Source: Methanolobus sp. | GTDB lineage: Archaea > Halobacteriota > Methanosarcinia > Methanosarcinales > Methanosarcinaceae | Direction: 5' to 3' | NCBI RefSeq assembly: GCF_016278385.1 | Contig: NZ_JADQBY010000023.1 | Location: 1-32,894, forward strand | DNA: 32,894 nucleotides | In this document: one piece after another, positions 32,841 through 32,894 of the stretch | Layout: every line of letters starts with the position of its first letter | How positions within the stretch are numbered: the stretch's first letter is position 1 | The notes under the pieces: model-generated | Databases searched by the model: none | Seen by the model: the letters and a program-made list of their open reading frames with translations, nothing else | Told to the model about the DNA's origin: nothing | Made by a program: the position numbers and the translations under genes

Positions 32841-32894
32841 GGCTCTGTAGAAAACCTACTTCCTATTTTATTTTGACATAATAATTTAAAAAGG
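32841..32894 (+). mobile_element. Left end of IS copy 3 (cut by window edge)
   Basis: GGCTCTGTAGAAAACCTACT and the sequence after it (TCCTATTTTATTTTGACATA, then AATAATTTAAAAAGG) match the left ends of copies 1 and 2 closely. The window ends 54 bases into the element, so its completeness is unknown; it could be the active master copy. Confidence 0.75.

Noticed and set aside
1-32894. CRISPR array, tRNA or rRNA genes
   Set aside because: I saw no regularly spaced repeats, no T-loop consensus with paired stem, and no rRNA-like sequence in the window.

Overview
The window reads as chromosome of a methanogenic archaeon, most likely in the Methanosarcinales (Methanosarcinaceae such as Methanolobus or Methanococcoides; this placement is inference). 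Support comes from formylmethanofuran dehydrogenase subunits B and D, archaeal AT-rich TATA boxes with GGTGA or GGAGG ribosome binding sites, frequent TTG/GTG starts, a large archaeal hybrid histidine kinase, and archaeal-type secreted and membrane proteins. Base composition is AT-rich, especially between genes.

Layout. 1-48 is the tail of an IS200/IS605-type tnpB with its end hairpin. 49-402 has two stacked hairpins that look like a small RNA, followed by a promoter. 403-1583 encodes a secreted beta-rich protein and a membrane-anchored two-winged-helix regulator. 1905-5231 is a BarA-like kinase with PAS-GAF-PAS-HisKA-HATPase-REC-REC-HPt. 5552-8066 is a redox/stress group: hybrid cluster protein Hcp, a cupin and ferredoxin:thioredoxin reductase catalytic chain. 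8136-10287 is a Fes-type ferredoxin with fwdB and fwdD. The end of fwdD is formed by the terminal repeat of an insertion sequence.

10278-13072 is a decayed accessory patch. Two similarly oriented, internally deleted copies of one DDE insertion sequence flank a small membrane-anchored protein and a secreted metzincin protease gene. The protease gene is broken by one frameshift and one stop, yet keeps a perfect zinc motif. 13114-18174 holds a small TM2-like protein, an SRPBCC protein, citrate synthase and aconitase A.

18415-19933 contains a transposase relic, a relic copy of a small gene, and an intact three-gene unit of unknown function (two paralogous three-helix membrane proteins plus a small soluble protein). 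This is the best candidate for an undescribed system here. 20420-22124 has a membrane protein, a kinase relic, a DUF4177-like small gene and a small hydrophilic protein. 22308-26127 is a tight operon of a fumarase/aspartase-family enzyme and a two-subunit fumarate reductase/succinate dehydrogenase with no membrane anchor and no HdrB-like domain. 26290-32717 carries a dolichol-kinase-like protein, a YkgJ cysteine-cluster protein, an MprF-like lipid aminoacylase/flippase, a class I aminotransferase and a 2[4Fe-4S] ferredoxin. The window ends inside a third copy of the insertion-sequence end.

Together the metabolic genes supply both arms of an incomplete citric acid cycle: citrate synthase and aconitase toward 2-oxoglutarate, and fumarase with fumarate reductase on the reductive side. 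Hcp, ferredoxin:thioredoxin reductase and the ferredoxins point to redox and nitrosative-stress handling.
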